Assembly: GCA_902795345.1 (NCBI GenBank)
Contig: CADBKO010000008.1
Coordinates: 1-64,000 of the forward strand
DNA from: Oscillospiraceae bacterium
GTDB taxonomy: Bacteria > Bacillota > Clostridia > Oscillospirales > Oscillospiraceae
DNA: 64,000 nucleotides
Direction of reading: 5' to 3'
Position numbers and translations under genes: made by a program. Below, piece after piece: positions 7,741-17,013 of the stretch; position 1 is the stretch's first letter; each line of letters starts with the position of its first letter. A model generated the notes under the pieces. That model was not told the origin of the DNA, searched no databases, and saw only the letters and a list, made by a program, of their open reading frames with translations.

Positions 7741-8058
7741 GTCCGTCCCGTGCTTCGGCGCGGGGCAGGGTCGCACTAGTCGGGGAGTTAGCGGTGCCCT
7801 GTACCTGCAAACCGCTACAGCAGGGATGAATCCCCGCCCCCGGTCCTCTGGCGTGTTGTCTGCCCAGTGTAAGCAGCGATGACGAACCGGTCTTGCGCAA
7901 TGCGGTCCCGTGAACCATGTCAGGCGGGAGACCGAGCAGCATTAAGCGGTGTGCCGTGTGTGCCGCGAGGGTGCCGATTCTGAGCCGGCTGCATTGGTAA
8001 CGAACGGGCCGGGGCGATCAAAGGCGGGTGTGCGGTCCTGCCCTGCGCCGAAGTCTGT
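7741..8058 (+). ncRNA. ffs: Large-type bacterial signal recognition particle RNA (Alu domain present)
   Basis: Three features identify it. The outer arms pair over about 17 bases (CTTCGGCGCGGGGCAGG near 7753 with its complement ending near 8053). The 5' part carries the Alu-domain core of Firmicute SRP RNAs, with GGGGAGTTAGCGGTGCC, a CTGTACCTGCAAACCGCTA stretch and GGATGAATCCCCG. The apical S-domain hairpin GTCAGGCGGGAGACCGAGC lies at about 7920-7938. In that hairpin the loop reads GAGA rather than the commoner GGAA, still a GNRA form. A small hairpin (CTGTCC-AAA-GGACAG, 8055-8069) then CCTTT may end transcription just before dnaX. The position upstream of dnaX is the usual one in Firmicutes. 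Ends are approximate. Confidence 0.88.
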
Positions 8059-8094
8059 CCAAAGGACAGCCTTTCGCGGCGCAAAGGAGCAAAG

Positions 8095-9687
8095 ATGTAT
8101 CAGGCTTTATACAGAAAATGGCGGCCCAAGACCTTTGACGAGGTAGTGGGCCAGGAGCATATCACGGAGATCCTGAAAAAACAGGTGCTGACGGATCGGC
8201 CCAGCCATGCCTATCTGTTCACCGGCACCCGGGGCACCGGCAAGACCACCTGCGCCAAGCTCTTGGCCAAGGCGGTGAACTGCCTGAACCCGGTGGGGGG
8301 CAGCCCCTGCGGTCAGTGTGAGATCTGCCGGGGCATCGAATCCGGCTCCATCCTGGACGTGACGGAGATGGACGCCGCCTCCAACAACGGCGTGGACGAC
8401 GTGCGCACCATCCGGGACGAGGCGGTCTATGCGCCAGTGGCCGCCCGGCGGCGGGTGTATATCATCGACGAAGTGCACATGCTCTCCAAGCCCGCCTTCA
8501 ACGCCCTGCTGAAGATCATGGAGGAGCCGCCGGAGCATCTCATCTTCATCCTGGCCACCACGGAGCTGTATAAGGTCCCGGCCACGATCCTGAGCCGCTG
8601 CCAGCGCTATTCCTTCCGCCGGGTCCCCGCCGACCTCATCCGGCAGCGCCTGCTGCAGGTGGCCGCGGCGGAGGAAATGGAGCTGACGGAGGATGCCGCC
8701 GGGCTTCTGAGCCGCCTGGCGGACGGGGCTCTGCGGGATGCGCTGAGCCTGCTGGACCAGTGCTCCGGCGCGAGGATCGACAGGGAACGGGTCCTCTCCG
8801 CCATCGGTCTGGCGGAGAATGAGGAGATACTCCGGATGGCCGAAGCGCTCCTGCACGGGGATGCGGACACGGCCCTGGAGCTGCTGGATGGGCTCTATCG
8901 GGGCGGGAAGGATGTTTCCGCCATCCTGAATCAGCTTTCCGCCCTCTATCGGGATATCCTGCTGGGCAGGGTCGCCCCCAAAAACGGCGTGAGCCTCATG
9001 AGCGGCGGCTTCTCCGAGGAAGCCCTGGCGCGCCTGTCCGCTTCGGCGGATACCGGCGTCCTTCTGCGGGGTCTGGAAGCGGTGCAGGATGCGTCTTCCC
9101 GGCTGGACCGTTCCGGAAACCGGCGGCTGACCGCCGAGCTCTGCCTTCTGACCCTGGCTTCCCCGGCGCTGCCTTCGGCCCCGGTCCCGGTCCCGGAGGT
9201 GAGGACTTCGGCTCCCCAGCGCCCAGCAGCCGTGCCTTCCCAGCCGGCGGAGCCGCCTGCAGCGAAAGCGCCTCCCCCTCCGAAGGAGGAGTCCCCGAAG
9301 CCGCCGCAGCCGGACAAGCTCTCGGAGGGCTGGCTGGCAAAGCCGGAGGACATGCCTTCGGAAAAGGCTCCGCCCCCGGAGACCGGCAGCGTCAGCTGGG
9401 AGCAGGTGCTCGCCGCCCTGGAAAATCAGCTGGATTTCCCGGAATACATGATGCTCTCCAACCCGGAGAGCCTCAGCGGCACGCTGGAGGAGGGGACGCT
9501 GACCCTCTCTCCGAAAAACGATACCGTCAAGACGATCCTGAACGCGGACCGGCTGGCGCTGATCCGCCGGGCGGCGGAAAAGCTGACGGGGAGCAATACC
9601 CCGGTGGTGCTGGACGATCCCCATCCCCAGGGGGGAGGGCGGTTCAGCGAGCTGGACACACTGTTCGGCAAATTTCCATTCAAATAA
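8095..9687 (+). CDS. dnaX: DNA polymerase III subunit gamma/tau
   Basis: A 530-residue clamp-loader ATPase. Walker A is GTRGTGKTT (44-52). The four-Cys zinc module follows at Cys63, 72, 75 and 78. Walker B is VYIIDEVHML, and the sensor/arginine-finger region reads ATILSRCQRYSF. Domain III covers about 230-360. A Pro-rich linker (about 365-425) leads to a short tau-like C-terminal domain that would contact polymerase and helicase. AAAGGAG precedes the ATG. No programmed frameshift signal was noticed. ybaB follows 27 bases later, as in most bacteria. Confidence 0.98.
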   Translation: MYQALYRKWRPKTFDEVVGQEHITEILKKQVLTDRPSHAYLFTGTRGTGKTTCAKLLAKAVNCLNPVGGSPCGQCEICRGIESGSILDVTEMDAASNNGVDDVRTIRDEAVYAPVAARRRVYIIDEVHMLSKPAFNALLKIMEEPPEHLIFILATTELYKVPATILSRCQRYSFRRVPADLIRQRLLQVAAAEEMELTEDAAGLLSRLADGALRDALSLLDQCSGARIDRERVLSAIGLAENEEILRMAEALLHGDADTALELLDGLYRGGKDVSAILNQLSALYRDILLGRVAPKNGVSLMSGGFSEEALARLSASADTGVLLRGLEAVQDASSRLDRSGNRRLTAELCLLTLASPALPSAPVPVPEVRTSAPQRPAAVPSQPAEPPAAKAPPPPKEESPKPPQPDKLSEGWLAKPEDMPSEKAPPPETGSVSWEQVLAALENQLDFPEYMMLSNPESLSGTLEEGTLTLSPKNDTVKTILNADRLALIRRAAEKLTGSNTPVVLDDPHPQGGGRFSELDTLFGKFPFK

Positions 9688-9714
9688 GAAATCAAAGATC
9701 GGGAGGTTTTCGAT

Positions 9715-10080
9715 ATGGCAAAAGGTGCTTTTCGCGGCGGCAGCTACGGTGGCGGCGGCGGTTTCGGCGGCGGCGTCAACATGAACATGATCAAGCAGGC
9801 CCAGAAGATGCAGCAGGACATGCTGAAAATGCAGGAGGAGCTGGAGCAGGCGACCTACGAAGCCTCCGCCGGCGGCGTGGTGAAGGCCGTGGTCTCCGGC
9901 AAGGGCGAACTGGTCAGCCTCACCATCGACCCCGAGGCGGTGGACCCGGAGGATGTGGAAATGCTGCAGGACACCGTTATCGCGGCGGTGAACGAGGCCA
10001 TCCGCAAGGCGGAGGAGGCCAAGGCCGAAGGCATGGGCAAGCTCACCGGCGGCCTGAATCTGGGCGGCCTGGGCTTCTGA
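9715..10080 (+). CDS. ybaB: YbaB/EbfC-family nucleoid-associated protein
   Basis: A 121-residue protein with the YbaB core from about residue 22: MNMIKQAQKMQQDMLKMQEE, then VVKAVVSGKGELVSLTID and the C-terminal AVNEAIRKAEEAKAEGMGKL helix. YbaB dimers form a tweezer that binds DNA. The first 20 residues add a Gly-rich extension (GGSYGGGGGFGGG) that the standard protein lacks or has shorter. A GGGAGG site precedes the ATG at 9715. recR, the usual third gene of this operon, does not follow; a strong hairpin does. Confidence 0.93.
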   Translation: MAKGAFRGGSYGGGGGFGGGVNMNMIKQAQKMQQDMLKMQEELEQATYEASAGGVVKAVVSGKGELVSLTIDPEAVDPEDVEMLQDTVIAAVNEAIRKAEEAKAEGMGKLTGGLNLGGLGF

Positions 10081-10121
10081 TTCAGGGCAAAGCCACTTTT
10101 CCCGATTAGGGACAGAATATT

Positions 10122-10155
10122 CAAAGACACTCTCTGGATACAGAGAGTGTCTTTG
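10122..10155. terminator. Terminator-like perfect hairpin after ybaB
   Basis: A perfect 15-bp stem (CAAAGACACTCTCTG and complement) with a GATA loop. The T-run lies inside the 3' arm (CTTTG), so it would work as a terminator only moderately well, in either direction. Confidence 0.65.
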
Positions 10156-10174
10156 TGCGTTTCACCTGAACAAC

Positions 10175-10204
10175 TTGACGCAAGAAGCGTATTAGATATA
10201 TAAT
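10175..10204 (+). promoter_or_regulatory. Promoter of the three-adaptor ABC export operon
   Basis: TTGACG (10175-10180) and TATAAT (10199-10204) are 18 bases apart, about 37 bases before the first lipoprotein gene. Confidence 0.65.
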
Positions 10205-10241
10205 AAACTGTTTTTATCCAAAGAGGAATCGAGTTGATTTG

Positions 10242-11300
10242 ATGTTGAAACGATTGCTGGCGCCGGTCTCGGCGCTCCTTATGGCGGCGCTCCTCAGCGG
10301 CTGCTTCCTCCTGCCCAAGGAGGCGGATCCGCCGGAGCTGCCCTTGGTGACGCCCTTCAGCGGCGCGGAATACACCACCGCCGTGGTGACCAGGGGCGAC
10401 CTGGTCAGCGCCGTGAAGATCAACTTCACATTCAGCCCCACCCGGCGGGAGGACCTGCGTTTCAGCGTGCTGGGCCGCAGCTACGGCGCCATTTATGTGA
10501 CCGCCGGCGCCCAGGTGGAGGCGGGGCAGCTGCTGGCGGAGCTGGAGAGCAGCGCCGAGCAGGCGGCCATCCACGAGACGGAGACGGAGCTGAAAAAGCT
10601 GAATATCCGCCTGGACACGGCCCGCAGCGCCCTGGACCTGGCCCTGGAGGAGGAACAGCTCCGGGGGTCTTACGGCACCGTCGTTTCCGACGCCCGCCGC
10701 GCGGACATCTCCTATTATGAGGCGGCTATCGCCATCCAGGAGCAGAAGCTGGCCGAGCAGCGCGCCGAGCTGGAAGCCCTGCGCCTCTACGCCCCCATCG
10801 ACGGGACCGTGACCTATGTCAAGACCATCGACCAGAACAGCCGCAGCGGAAAAACCGACACGGTAGTCACCGTCACGGATACCGGCTCCGGCGTTTTCAC
10901 CACCATGACGGACCGCTGGGACCTTTTCCCGGAGGGGGAGCAGTTTGTGGTGGATACGGATATGGGCCAGTTCCTCTGCGTCGCCCGGGACCCCGCTGTT
11001 TACGGCATCGACGCCTCGGTGAAGGGGGAGGGGCAGAAGAACGTCTGCCTGGAGATCCTGGACGAGCAGGTGCCCCAGTCCAGCCTGCGGGGCGAGGTGC
11101 GGATCGTGCTGGAGGTCCGGGAGAATGTGATCATGCTGCCTGCCCGGGCCGTCTTCTCCGTAGGGGACAAGTATTATGTCTACCATGAGGATGCCAACGG
11201 GCTCAAGAATGCCCTGGAGATCGGCTGCGGCCTCACCGACGGCAGCTACATAGAGATCACGGAAGGCCTGGAGGAGGGAGAGCATGTCATCGTCAGTTAA
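10242..11300 (+). CDS. Lipoprotein adaptor (HlyD/MacA-like membrane fusion protein), first of three
   Basis: A 352-residue lipoprotein: basic start, hydrophobic stretch and lipobox LLSGC at about residue 21. The body has the adaptor pattern of a broken biotinyl-lipoyl hairpin (VTAGAQVEAGQLLAELES, then LRLYAPIDGTVTYVK) flanking an alpha-helical stretch (about 115-180) that would form a short coiled coil. A beta-barrel and membrane-proximal region ends in GLEEGEHVIVS. Such proteins pair with MacB/FtsX-type transporters. A TTG at 10239 could equally be the start. The last 17 bases overlap the next gene, so the two are translationally coupled. Cargo is unknown. Confidence 0.82.
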   Translation: MLKRLLAPVSALLMAALLSGCFLLPKEADPPELPLVTPFSGAEYTTAVVTRGDLVSAVKINFTFSPTRREDLRFSVLGRSYGAIYVTAGAQVEAGQLLAELESSAEQAAIHETETELKKLNIRLDTARSALDLALEEEQLRGSYGTVVSDARRADISYYEAAIAIQEQKLAEQRAELEALRLYAPIDGTVTYVKTIDQNSRSGKTDTVVTVTDTGSGVFTTMTDRWDLFPEGEQFVVDTDMGQFLCVARDPAVYGIDASVKGEGQKNVCLEILDEQVPQSSLRGEVRIVLEVRENVIMLPARAVFSVGDKYYVYHEDANGLKNALEIGCGLTDGSYIEITEGLEEGEHVIVS

Positions 11301-12369
11301 GAAGGCCCTGGCCGGGGCTCTGGCGGCGGCGCTGCTCCTGCTGCCTCTGTCCGGCTGCGGCGGCAAAAAAACGCAGGCTGCGCCGGAGCTGTTGGAGCCC
11401 AAGGGCGTCACCCTGGACACGGCGGCGGTCCGCCGGGGCACCATCCAGACCGTCGCCGCATACGAAGGGCTGGTGCTGCCCGCCGTGCGGGAGCTGAGCT
11501 TTTCCGTTTCCGGTGTCATGACGGGCGTGGAGGTCTGCGCGGGCAGCCGCGTGAAGGAGGGCCAGGAGCTGGCAAGGCTGGACGTGGGCCCTTATGAAGC
11601 GGCCCTGGAATCCATGGAAAGCTATCTGGCCTATGCGGATGAAAACGAGGCCATCATCGAGCGGGAACAGGAGATCCAGATCGAGCTGGCGAAGCTGGCC
11701 CTGGCGGAACAGCGCAGCGCCGGCGCCGGGTGGAGCACCCTGCGCCTGGCGGAGCTGAAGATCGAGGAGCAGGAAAACAGCCTGGCGGAGACCCGGGCCC
11801 TCTGGGAGATCGACCGGGCCGAGCAGGTCAGAAGCATCGAGGAGATGCGCACCATCGTGGACAGCAGCCGCCTCCTGGCCCCCTGCGACGGCACCATCGT
11901 CAGCTGCACCGCCGCGGACGGCGCTTATGCCATGGAGAACATGGGCGTCATCTGGCTGGCGGAGGATGCGGAGCTCTATCTCTCCGTGGCGCCCGTTTCC
12001 GCCGCCGCCCTCAGCGAAGCGGACGAGGTCTACGCCACCCTGGCCGGGAAGCGGGTGGAGGTAGCCCCCCGCAGCGGCGATGACGTCCACCTCCTGCGCA
12101 GCGGCATGAGCGCCTTTGACGTGGTGGATGCCGGGGAAACGGCAGTGGAGAGCGGGATGACCGCCGTGCTGTTCGTCATTTCCGACCGGGTGGAGGACGC
12201 CCTGATCGTGCCCTCCTCCGCCGTGCATTTTGATTACAGCTATTATGTCTACAAGATCGTGGACGGGGTCCAGGTCCGCCAGAATGTGCAGAAGGGCGTC
12301 GGGAATGACGCCGAGGTGCAGATCCTGTCCGGCCTGCAGGAAGGAGATGTGGTGTATGCGGGCACGTAA
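11284..12369 (+). CDS. Lipoprotein adaptor (HlyD/MacA-like), second of three
   Basis: A 361-residue paralogue of the preceding protein with lipobox LPLSGC (Cys at about 25). It has the lipoyl halves VCAGSRVKEGQELARLDVG and LLAPCDGTIVSCT around a helical hairpin (about 105-195), and the C-terminal GLQEGDVVYAGT. AGGAGGGAG lies just before the ATG inside the end of the upstream gene. Its own end overlaps the third adaptor by 14 bases. Having several non-identical adaptors in series suggests a heteromeric ring or alternative partners for the single permease downstream; that is inference. Confidence 0.82.
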   Translation: MSSSVKKALAGALAAALLLLPLSGCGGKKTQAAPELLEPKGVTLDTAAVRRGTIQTVAAYEGLVLPAVRELSFSVSGVMTGVEVCAGSRVKEGQELARLDVGPYEAALESMESYLAYADENEAIIEREQEIQIELAKLALAEQRSAGAGWSTLRLAELKIEEQENSLAETRALWEIDRAEQVRSIEEMRTIVDSSRLLAPCDGTIVSCTAADGAYAMENMGVIWLAEDAELYLSVAPVSAAALSEADEVYATLAGKRVEVAPRSGDDVHLLRSGMSAFDVVDAGETAVESGMTAVLFVISDRVEDALIVPSSAVHFDYSYYVYKIVDGVQVRQNVQKGVGNDAEVQILSGLQEGDVVYAGT

Positions 12370-13465
12370 GCTGCTTTTGCCGCTGCTGCTGGCCTTCGGC
12401 CTCCTGCTGGGCTGCTCTTGTGCCGCAGAGACCGCCGCCCCTGCCAAGGAGGCCCTGATCCGGAATACCGCCGGGCTGGGCAAGACCACCACCTATCGGC
12501 TGCAGGAGATCGCCCCGGCGGAGATCAGCCATACCGGCACCCTCACCGTCAGCGAGAGCTGGCAGCTCATCAAGAGCGTGCGCAGCGGCCCCGAAGAATA
12601 CCGGCTCAAGGAGATCTGCGTCTCCCGGGGCCAGCAGGTGGAGGCGGGGGACCCCATCGCCGTCCTGCAGGGCCTGGGCTCTGCCGCCGACATCGAGCTG
12701 AAAAAGCTGGAGATCGACTCCTATCAGGCCCGGTCTTCGGAAATGCTGGCCATGTATGAAGCGCAGATCGCTGCTGCGGAGGCGCTGCCCTCCGGCACGT
12801 CCTCCCAGCGCTCCCGGAAAGAACTCCAGCTGGAATATGCCCAGCTGGAATACCGGAAATATGAACTCCAGTCCGCCTACACCCTGTCCACCATGGAGAC
12901 GCAGCTGGCGGCTCTGGAGGCCGCGGCAGGGGAGATCACCGTCACCGCCCCGGTGAGCGGCAGCATCCACAGCCTCACCTCCCGCTACGCCCCCGGGGAC
13001 CTGCTCCCGGCGAATACGGAGCTCTGCGCCGTCTACGGCAGCGAGGGCCTGCGTTTCTATGGCAGCAGCGGCACCGGCGCTTTCGTCTACGGGCGGGAGG
13101 TCAGCATCAGCATGGGGAAGGGCGGCCGCAGCATGACCATCGTGGGCCGCGTGGTCAGCTCGCCGGAGGTCGTCAGCGGCATATTCCCCGGCAGCGTGAT
13201 CCTGATGGAGGTGGACGCTTCCGAGGAGGAGCTGAGCGCCTCTGAGGGCGACGCCACCGTCACCTATACCATCCTCAGCGACGGTTACGCCGTGCCCAAG
13301 AGCTGCATCAGGACCCGGGACGGCGTCAGCTGCGTGGACCTGCTGATCGGGGATACGGTGTGCACCCGCAATGTGACGCGGGGCCCCGGCGGGGGCGGCA
13401 TGGTCGCCATTCTGAACGGCCTGCGGGAGGGCGACCAGGTGGTCGTCAGCTCCTACCGCAGCTGA
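12356..13465 (+). CDS. Lipoprotein adaptor (HlyD/MacA-like), third of three
   Basis: A 369-residue adaptor starting MRARKLLLPLLLAFG with lipobox GLLLGC. The frame is open far upstream, but the ATG at 12356 has AAGGAG nine bases ahead and begins the signal sequence exactly. The hairpin halves are VSRGQQVEAGDPIAVLQ and ITVTAPVSGSIHSLTS; the helical insert (about 110-185) is rich in Glu and Leu. The C-terminus again ends in GLREGDQVVVSS. The permease gene follows after 14 bases. Confidence 0.8.
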   Translation: MRARKLLLPLLLAFGLLLGCSCAAETAAPAKEALIRNTAGLGKTTTYRLQEIAPAEISHTGTLTVSESWQLIKSVRSGPEEYRLKEICVSRGQQVEAGDPIAVLQGLGSAADIELKKLEIDSYQARSSEMLAMYEAQIAAAEALPSGTSSQRSRKELQLEYAQLEYRKYELQSAYTLSTMETQLAALEAAAGEITVTAPVSGSIHSLTSRYAPGDLLPANTELCAVYGSEGLRFYGSSGTGAFVYGREVSISMGKGGRSMTIVGRVVSSPEVVSGIFPGSVILMEVDASEEELSASEGDATVTYTILSDGYAVPKSCIRTRDGVSCVDLLIGDTVCTRNVTRGPGGGGMVAILNGLREGDQVVVSSYRS

Positions 13466-13479
13466 AAGGGGGCGGCAGC

Positions 13480-16308
13480 ATGTTAAGATTCGTTCTTCGG
13501 AAAATGCTCCACAAGAAGTGGCTGATGGCCGCCCTGCTGATCGGCAATATCCTGCTGATCGCCATCGCCGCGGGCAGCCCCATGTATACGGACGCCGCCC
13601 TGCAGCGCATGCTCACGGACACCATGACGGACTATGTGGTGCAAAGCGGGCGCTATCCCACCACCGCCTATCTCCTCAGCACCCTGAACCCCAATATGAA
13701 GGCGGACAGCACGGCGCTGAACGCCTTTTGGGAAGAGGATGAGCTGGCCGCGAAGCTGCCGAAGCAGCTGGGCCTGCGCAGCCGCTGGCTGGTGCGCAAC
13801 ATCTTCCTCACGGACACGATGATCCGCCCGGAGGTGGAGCGGTCCAATTTCCGCAGCAAGAGCGTGCGCCTTGGCTTCCTCTCCGGTCTGGAGGAGCATG
13901 CCGAGATCCTTTCCGGCCGCCTGTATGAGGATCGGGAGGATGGGATCGCGGAAGTGCTGGTGAGCCAGAAGGCCCTGATCGGCATGAACCTGATGCTGGA
14001 CGAGACCTATACGGTGGACAAGCTGACCTGGCCGGACGGGAAGCCCCTCCGCGTCAAGGTGGTGGGCGTCTTCGACGCCGCTGACAGCGCCGATCATTAT
14101 TGGTACAAGTCCCCCAGCTCTTACGGGGATCAGCTCCTGATGTCGGAAAAGTCCTTCCGCGCCCTCACCGGCGATCTCAGCGGCCTTCCCAGCAAGGTCA
14201 TGGGCCTCTGGTTCGTCATCATGGACTATGAGGGCATCTCCATCGACCGGGTGCCGGAGCTGTACGAGGCCTCCCAGGCCCTTCGCGCCCAGCACAAGCA
14301 GGTCAACGGCATCAGTTACAGCGATTATTTTGCCGACATCCTGGAAGCCTACATGAAGTCCGAGACCAAGATCACCGTCACCCTGCGCATCCTGCAGGTG
14401 CCGATCTACGCCCTGCTGGTGGCCTTCATCTTCATGGTGGCGGGGCAGATCCTCAGCATGGAGCAGAGCGAAATCAGCGTCATCAAGAGCCGCGGCGCGG
14501 GGAAGCACCAGATTTTGAGCATCTATCTCCTGCAAAGCCTGCTGGTGGCTGCCGCCAGCCTGGCCGTGGGGCTGCCGCTGGCCGCCCTTATATGCCAGGT
14601 GCTGGGGAGCGCCAACGCCTTCCTGGAATTCGTCTCCCGCCGGGCCCTGGCCGTGCGCTACACCGGCACGGTGCTGCTCTATGCCCTGGCGGCGGCGGTC
14701 CTCAGCATCTGCGCCATGGTGCTGCCCGCCCTGCGCTATGCCAAGCTCACCATCGTGGCCCAGAAGCAGAAAAAGCGCAAGTCCAATGCGCCCTGGTTCC
14801 AGCGCTTCTTCGTGGATATCCTCCTGCTGGCTGTGTCCCTCTACGCCCTCTATTCCTTCAATGCCCAGAAGGCCGACCTGGCCCGGCGGGTGCTGGAAGG
14901 GCAGGGGCTGGACCCGCTGCTGTTCCTGGCCTCCTCGCTCTTCATCGTGAGCCTGGGCCTCCTGGCCCTGCGCATCGTCCCGGCGATCAGCTGGCTGGTC
15001 TATACCATCGGCAAAAAGCACTGGTCCCCGGCTCTCTATTCCTCCTTCCTCTGGGTGCTGCGCACCCGCAGCCAGCAGGGTTATATCGTGGCCTTCCTGG
15101 TCATCACTCTGGCCATCGGCATCTTCAATGCCCAGACGGCCCGGACCGTGAACACCGCCGAGGAGGAGCGGATCGCCTATATGTCCGGGGCGGACATCGT
15201 GCTGCAGGAGGCCTGGACGGATAACCGGGAGGAATCCGTGGGCCTCAACCCCAGCCTCACCTTCAAGCTCCACTATTTCGAGCCGGATTTCGGGAAGTAT
15301 CTGGCCCTGGATGGGGCGGAAGTGGTGACGAAGGTCATCAACGACCGGGAAGCCAGCTGCAATACTAAGCAGGACACTACGACTTATGTAAACTGCCAGC
15401 TCATGGGCATCAACACCAAGGAATTCGGCCAGTGCGTGGATTTCAAGACAGAGCTGCTGCCGGTCCACTGGTATGAATACCTGAATGCCATGGCCCCCGA
15501 CCCCACGGCGGTGCTGGCTTCCGGCAATATGCATACCCAGCTGGGCTATGAGCTGGGGGACACCATCACCTACCGTTCCCGGGACGGGTTCACCGCTCAG
15601 GGCGTCATCTGCGGCTTCGTGGATTACTGGCCCTCTTACAATCCCAAGACCACCATCCTCAACGAGGACGGCACCACCACGGAGATGAGCAATTACCTGG
15701 TGGTGGGGCACTTCGGCTATATGATGAGCGTGTGGGACGCGGTGCCCTATCAGGTCTGGATGAAGGCCAGGGACACGACGGATTTCATCTATGATTTCGC
15801 CGCGGCCTCCGGCACCCGTTTCACCTATTTCACGGATGTCTCCGCCCAGATGGTGGCGCTGAAGAACGACCCCATCTTCCAGGGCACCAACGGCATCCTG
15901 ACCCTCTGCTTCGTGGTGGCCCTGACCCTCTGCGCCGTGGGCTTCCTCATCTACTGGATCCTCTCCATCCGCAGCCGTACTCTGCTGCTGGGCATCTTCC
16001 GGGCCATGGGCATGACCATGCGGGAGATCATCGGCATGCTCATAAACGAGCAGGTGTTCATTTCCCTGACCTCCATCGCCCTGGGGGTGGGGGCGGGCCT
16101 CCTCACCAGCCGCCTCTATATCCCGCTGGTGCAGATCGCCTATGCCTCCGCCGACACGGTGATCCCGCTGGAGATCGTGGCGGAGGGCTCCGACATGGCC
16201 AGGCTGCTTGTGGTGGTGGCGGTCATGGTGGCCCTCTGCATGGCGGTGCTGGGCGTCCTCATTTCCCGCATCCGCATTTCCCAGGCGCTGAAGCTGGGCG
16301 AAGATTAA
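13480..16308 (+). CDS. Large FtsX/MacB-type ABC transporter permease
   Basis: A 942-residue permease. One membrane helix lies near the N-terminus (about 13-33), followed by a long extracytoplasmic domain. A four-helix core occupies about 310-460, with AGQILSMEQSEISVIKSRGA typical of FtsX domains. Another extracytoplasmic domain follows, and a second FtsX core lies at the C-terminus (about 805-940, GIFRAMGMTMREIIGM). The duplicated FtsX layout means one chain can form the whole membrane unit, as in bacitracin- and lantibiotic-efflux types. The start at 13480 was chosen because it begins at the conserved first helix and follows AAAGGGGG. It sits between three adaptors and two ATPases. Confidence 0.88.
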   Translation: MLRFVLRKMLHKKWLMAALLIGNILLIAIAAGSPMYTDAALQRMLTDTMTDYVVQSGRYPTTAYLLSTLNPNMKADSTALNAFWEEDELAAKLPKQLGLRSRWLVRNIFLTDTMIRPEVERSNFRSKSVRLGFLSGLEEHAEILSGRLYEDREDGIAEVLVSQKALIGMNLMLDETYTVDKLTWPDGKPLRVKVVGVFDAADSADHYWYKSPSSYGDQLLMSEKSFRALTGDLSGLPSKVMGLWFVIMDYEGISIDRVPELYEASQALRAQHKQVNGISYSDYFADILEAYMKSETKITVTLRILQVPIYALLVAFIFMVAGQILSMEQSEISVIKSRGAGKHQILSIYLLQSLLVAAASLAVGLPLAALICQVLGSANAFLEFVSRRALAVRYTGTVLLYALAAAVLSICAMVLPALRYAKLTIVAQKQKKRKSNAPWFQRFFVDILLLAVSLYALYSFNAQKADLARRVLEGQGLDPLLFLASSLFIVSLGLLALRIVPAISWLVYTIGKKHWSPALYSSFLWVLRTRSQQGYIVAFLVITLAIGIFNAQTARTVNTAEEERIAYMSGADIVLQEAWTDNREESVGLNPSLTFKLHYFEPDFGKYLALDGAEVVTKVINDREASCNTKQDTTTYVNCQLMGINTKEFGQCVDFKTELLPVHWYEYLNAMAPDPTAVLASGNMHTQLGYELGDTITYRSRDGFTAQGVICGFVDYWPSYNPKTTILNEDGTTTEMSNYLVVGHFGYMMSVWDAVPYQVWMKARDTTDFIYDFAAASGTRFTYFTDVSAQMVALKNDPIFQGTNGILTLCFVVALTLCAVGFLIYWILSIRSRTLLLGIFRAMGMTMREIIGMLINEQVFISLTSIALGVGAGLLTSRLYIPLVQIAYASADTVIPLEIVAEGSDMARLLVVVAVMVALCMAVLGVLISRIRISQALKLGED

Positions 16309-16323
16309 GGCTAGGGGAGAGAC

Positions 16324-17013
16324 ATGGATATGGATAAAGCAGAAGCGATCCTCAGCGCGCAGCATATCACGAAAGCCTATCCGCTGCCGGATGGGGGCAA
16401 GCTCCTGGCCCTGAACGACGTGAGCGTGGAGGTCCCCCGGGGGAAGCTCACCATCCTCAAGGGGCGCAGCGGCAGCGGCAAGACCACCCTCATGAACATC
16501 CTCTGCGGCCTGGACCAGCCTACGGAGGGCAAGGTGCAGATGGACGGGAAGGAGATCACCGAAATGGGGGATCTGGACCTGACCCGCCTCCGCAGGCAGG
16601 ACATCGGCTTTGTGTTCCAGAGCGTGGCCCTGATCCCCATCATGACCGCGGCGGAGAACGTGGAATATGCCCTCCGGCTGGCTGCCTGGAAGGGGGACCG
16701 GCAGGCCCGGGTCAAGGAATGCCTGGAAATGGTGGGCCTGGGCAAGCGCATGAGCCACCTCCCCAACGAGATGTCCGGCGGCGAACAGCAGCGGGTGGCC
16801 ATCGCCCGGGCCATCGCCCACGGGCCCAAGATGGTCTTTGCCGACGAGCCCACCGGCGAGCTGGACACCAATACCGCCCTCCAGGTGGTAAAGATATTCA
16901 AGGAACTGAACAGGACCCAGGGCGTCACCATCCTCATGACCACCCACGACAAGGGCTTCATGGAGATCGGAGACCGGGTCTATTCGCTGGAAAACGGGGT
17001 GCTGCAGGAATGA
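16324..17013 (+). CDS. ABC transporter ATP-binding protein (MacB/LolD type)
   Basis: A 229-residue stand-alone ATPase with Walker A GRSGSGKTT, Q-loop QSVALIPIM, signature MSGGEQQRVA, Walker B MVFADEPTGELD and switch His in TTHD. It belongs to the LolD/MacB/YknY class that drives FtsX-type mechanotransmission permeases. It follows the permease by 15 bases and shares an ATGA overlap with the next ATPase gene. All catalytic residues are intact. Confidence 0.93.
   Translation: MDMDKAEAILSAQHITKAYPLPDGGKLLALNDVSVEVPRGKLTILKGRSGSGKTTLMNILCGLDQPTEGKVQMDGKEITEMGDLDLTRLRRQDIGFVFQSVALIPIMTAAENVEYALRLAAWKGDRQARVKECLEMVGLGKRMSHLPNEMSGGEQQRVAIARAIAHGPKMVFADEPTGELDTNTALQVVKIFKELNRTQGVTILMTTHDKGFMEIGDRVYSLENGVLQE

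Noticed and set aside
7439..7942. Minus-strand open frame across the SRP RNA region
   Set aside because: It runs over the end of the CPBP gene and the RNA helices with no ribosome site or recognisable domain.
13483..16947. A 1154-codon minus-strand open frame opposite the FtsX permease
   Set aside because: His/Gly/Asp-rich composition with no domain; it overlaps clearly real transporter genes codon by codon.
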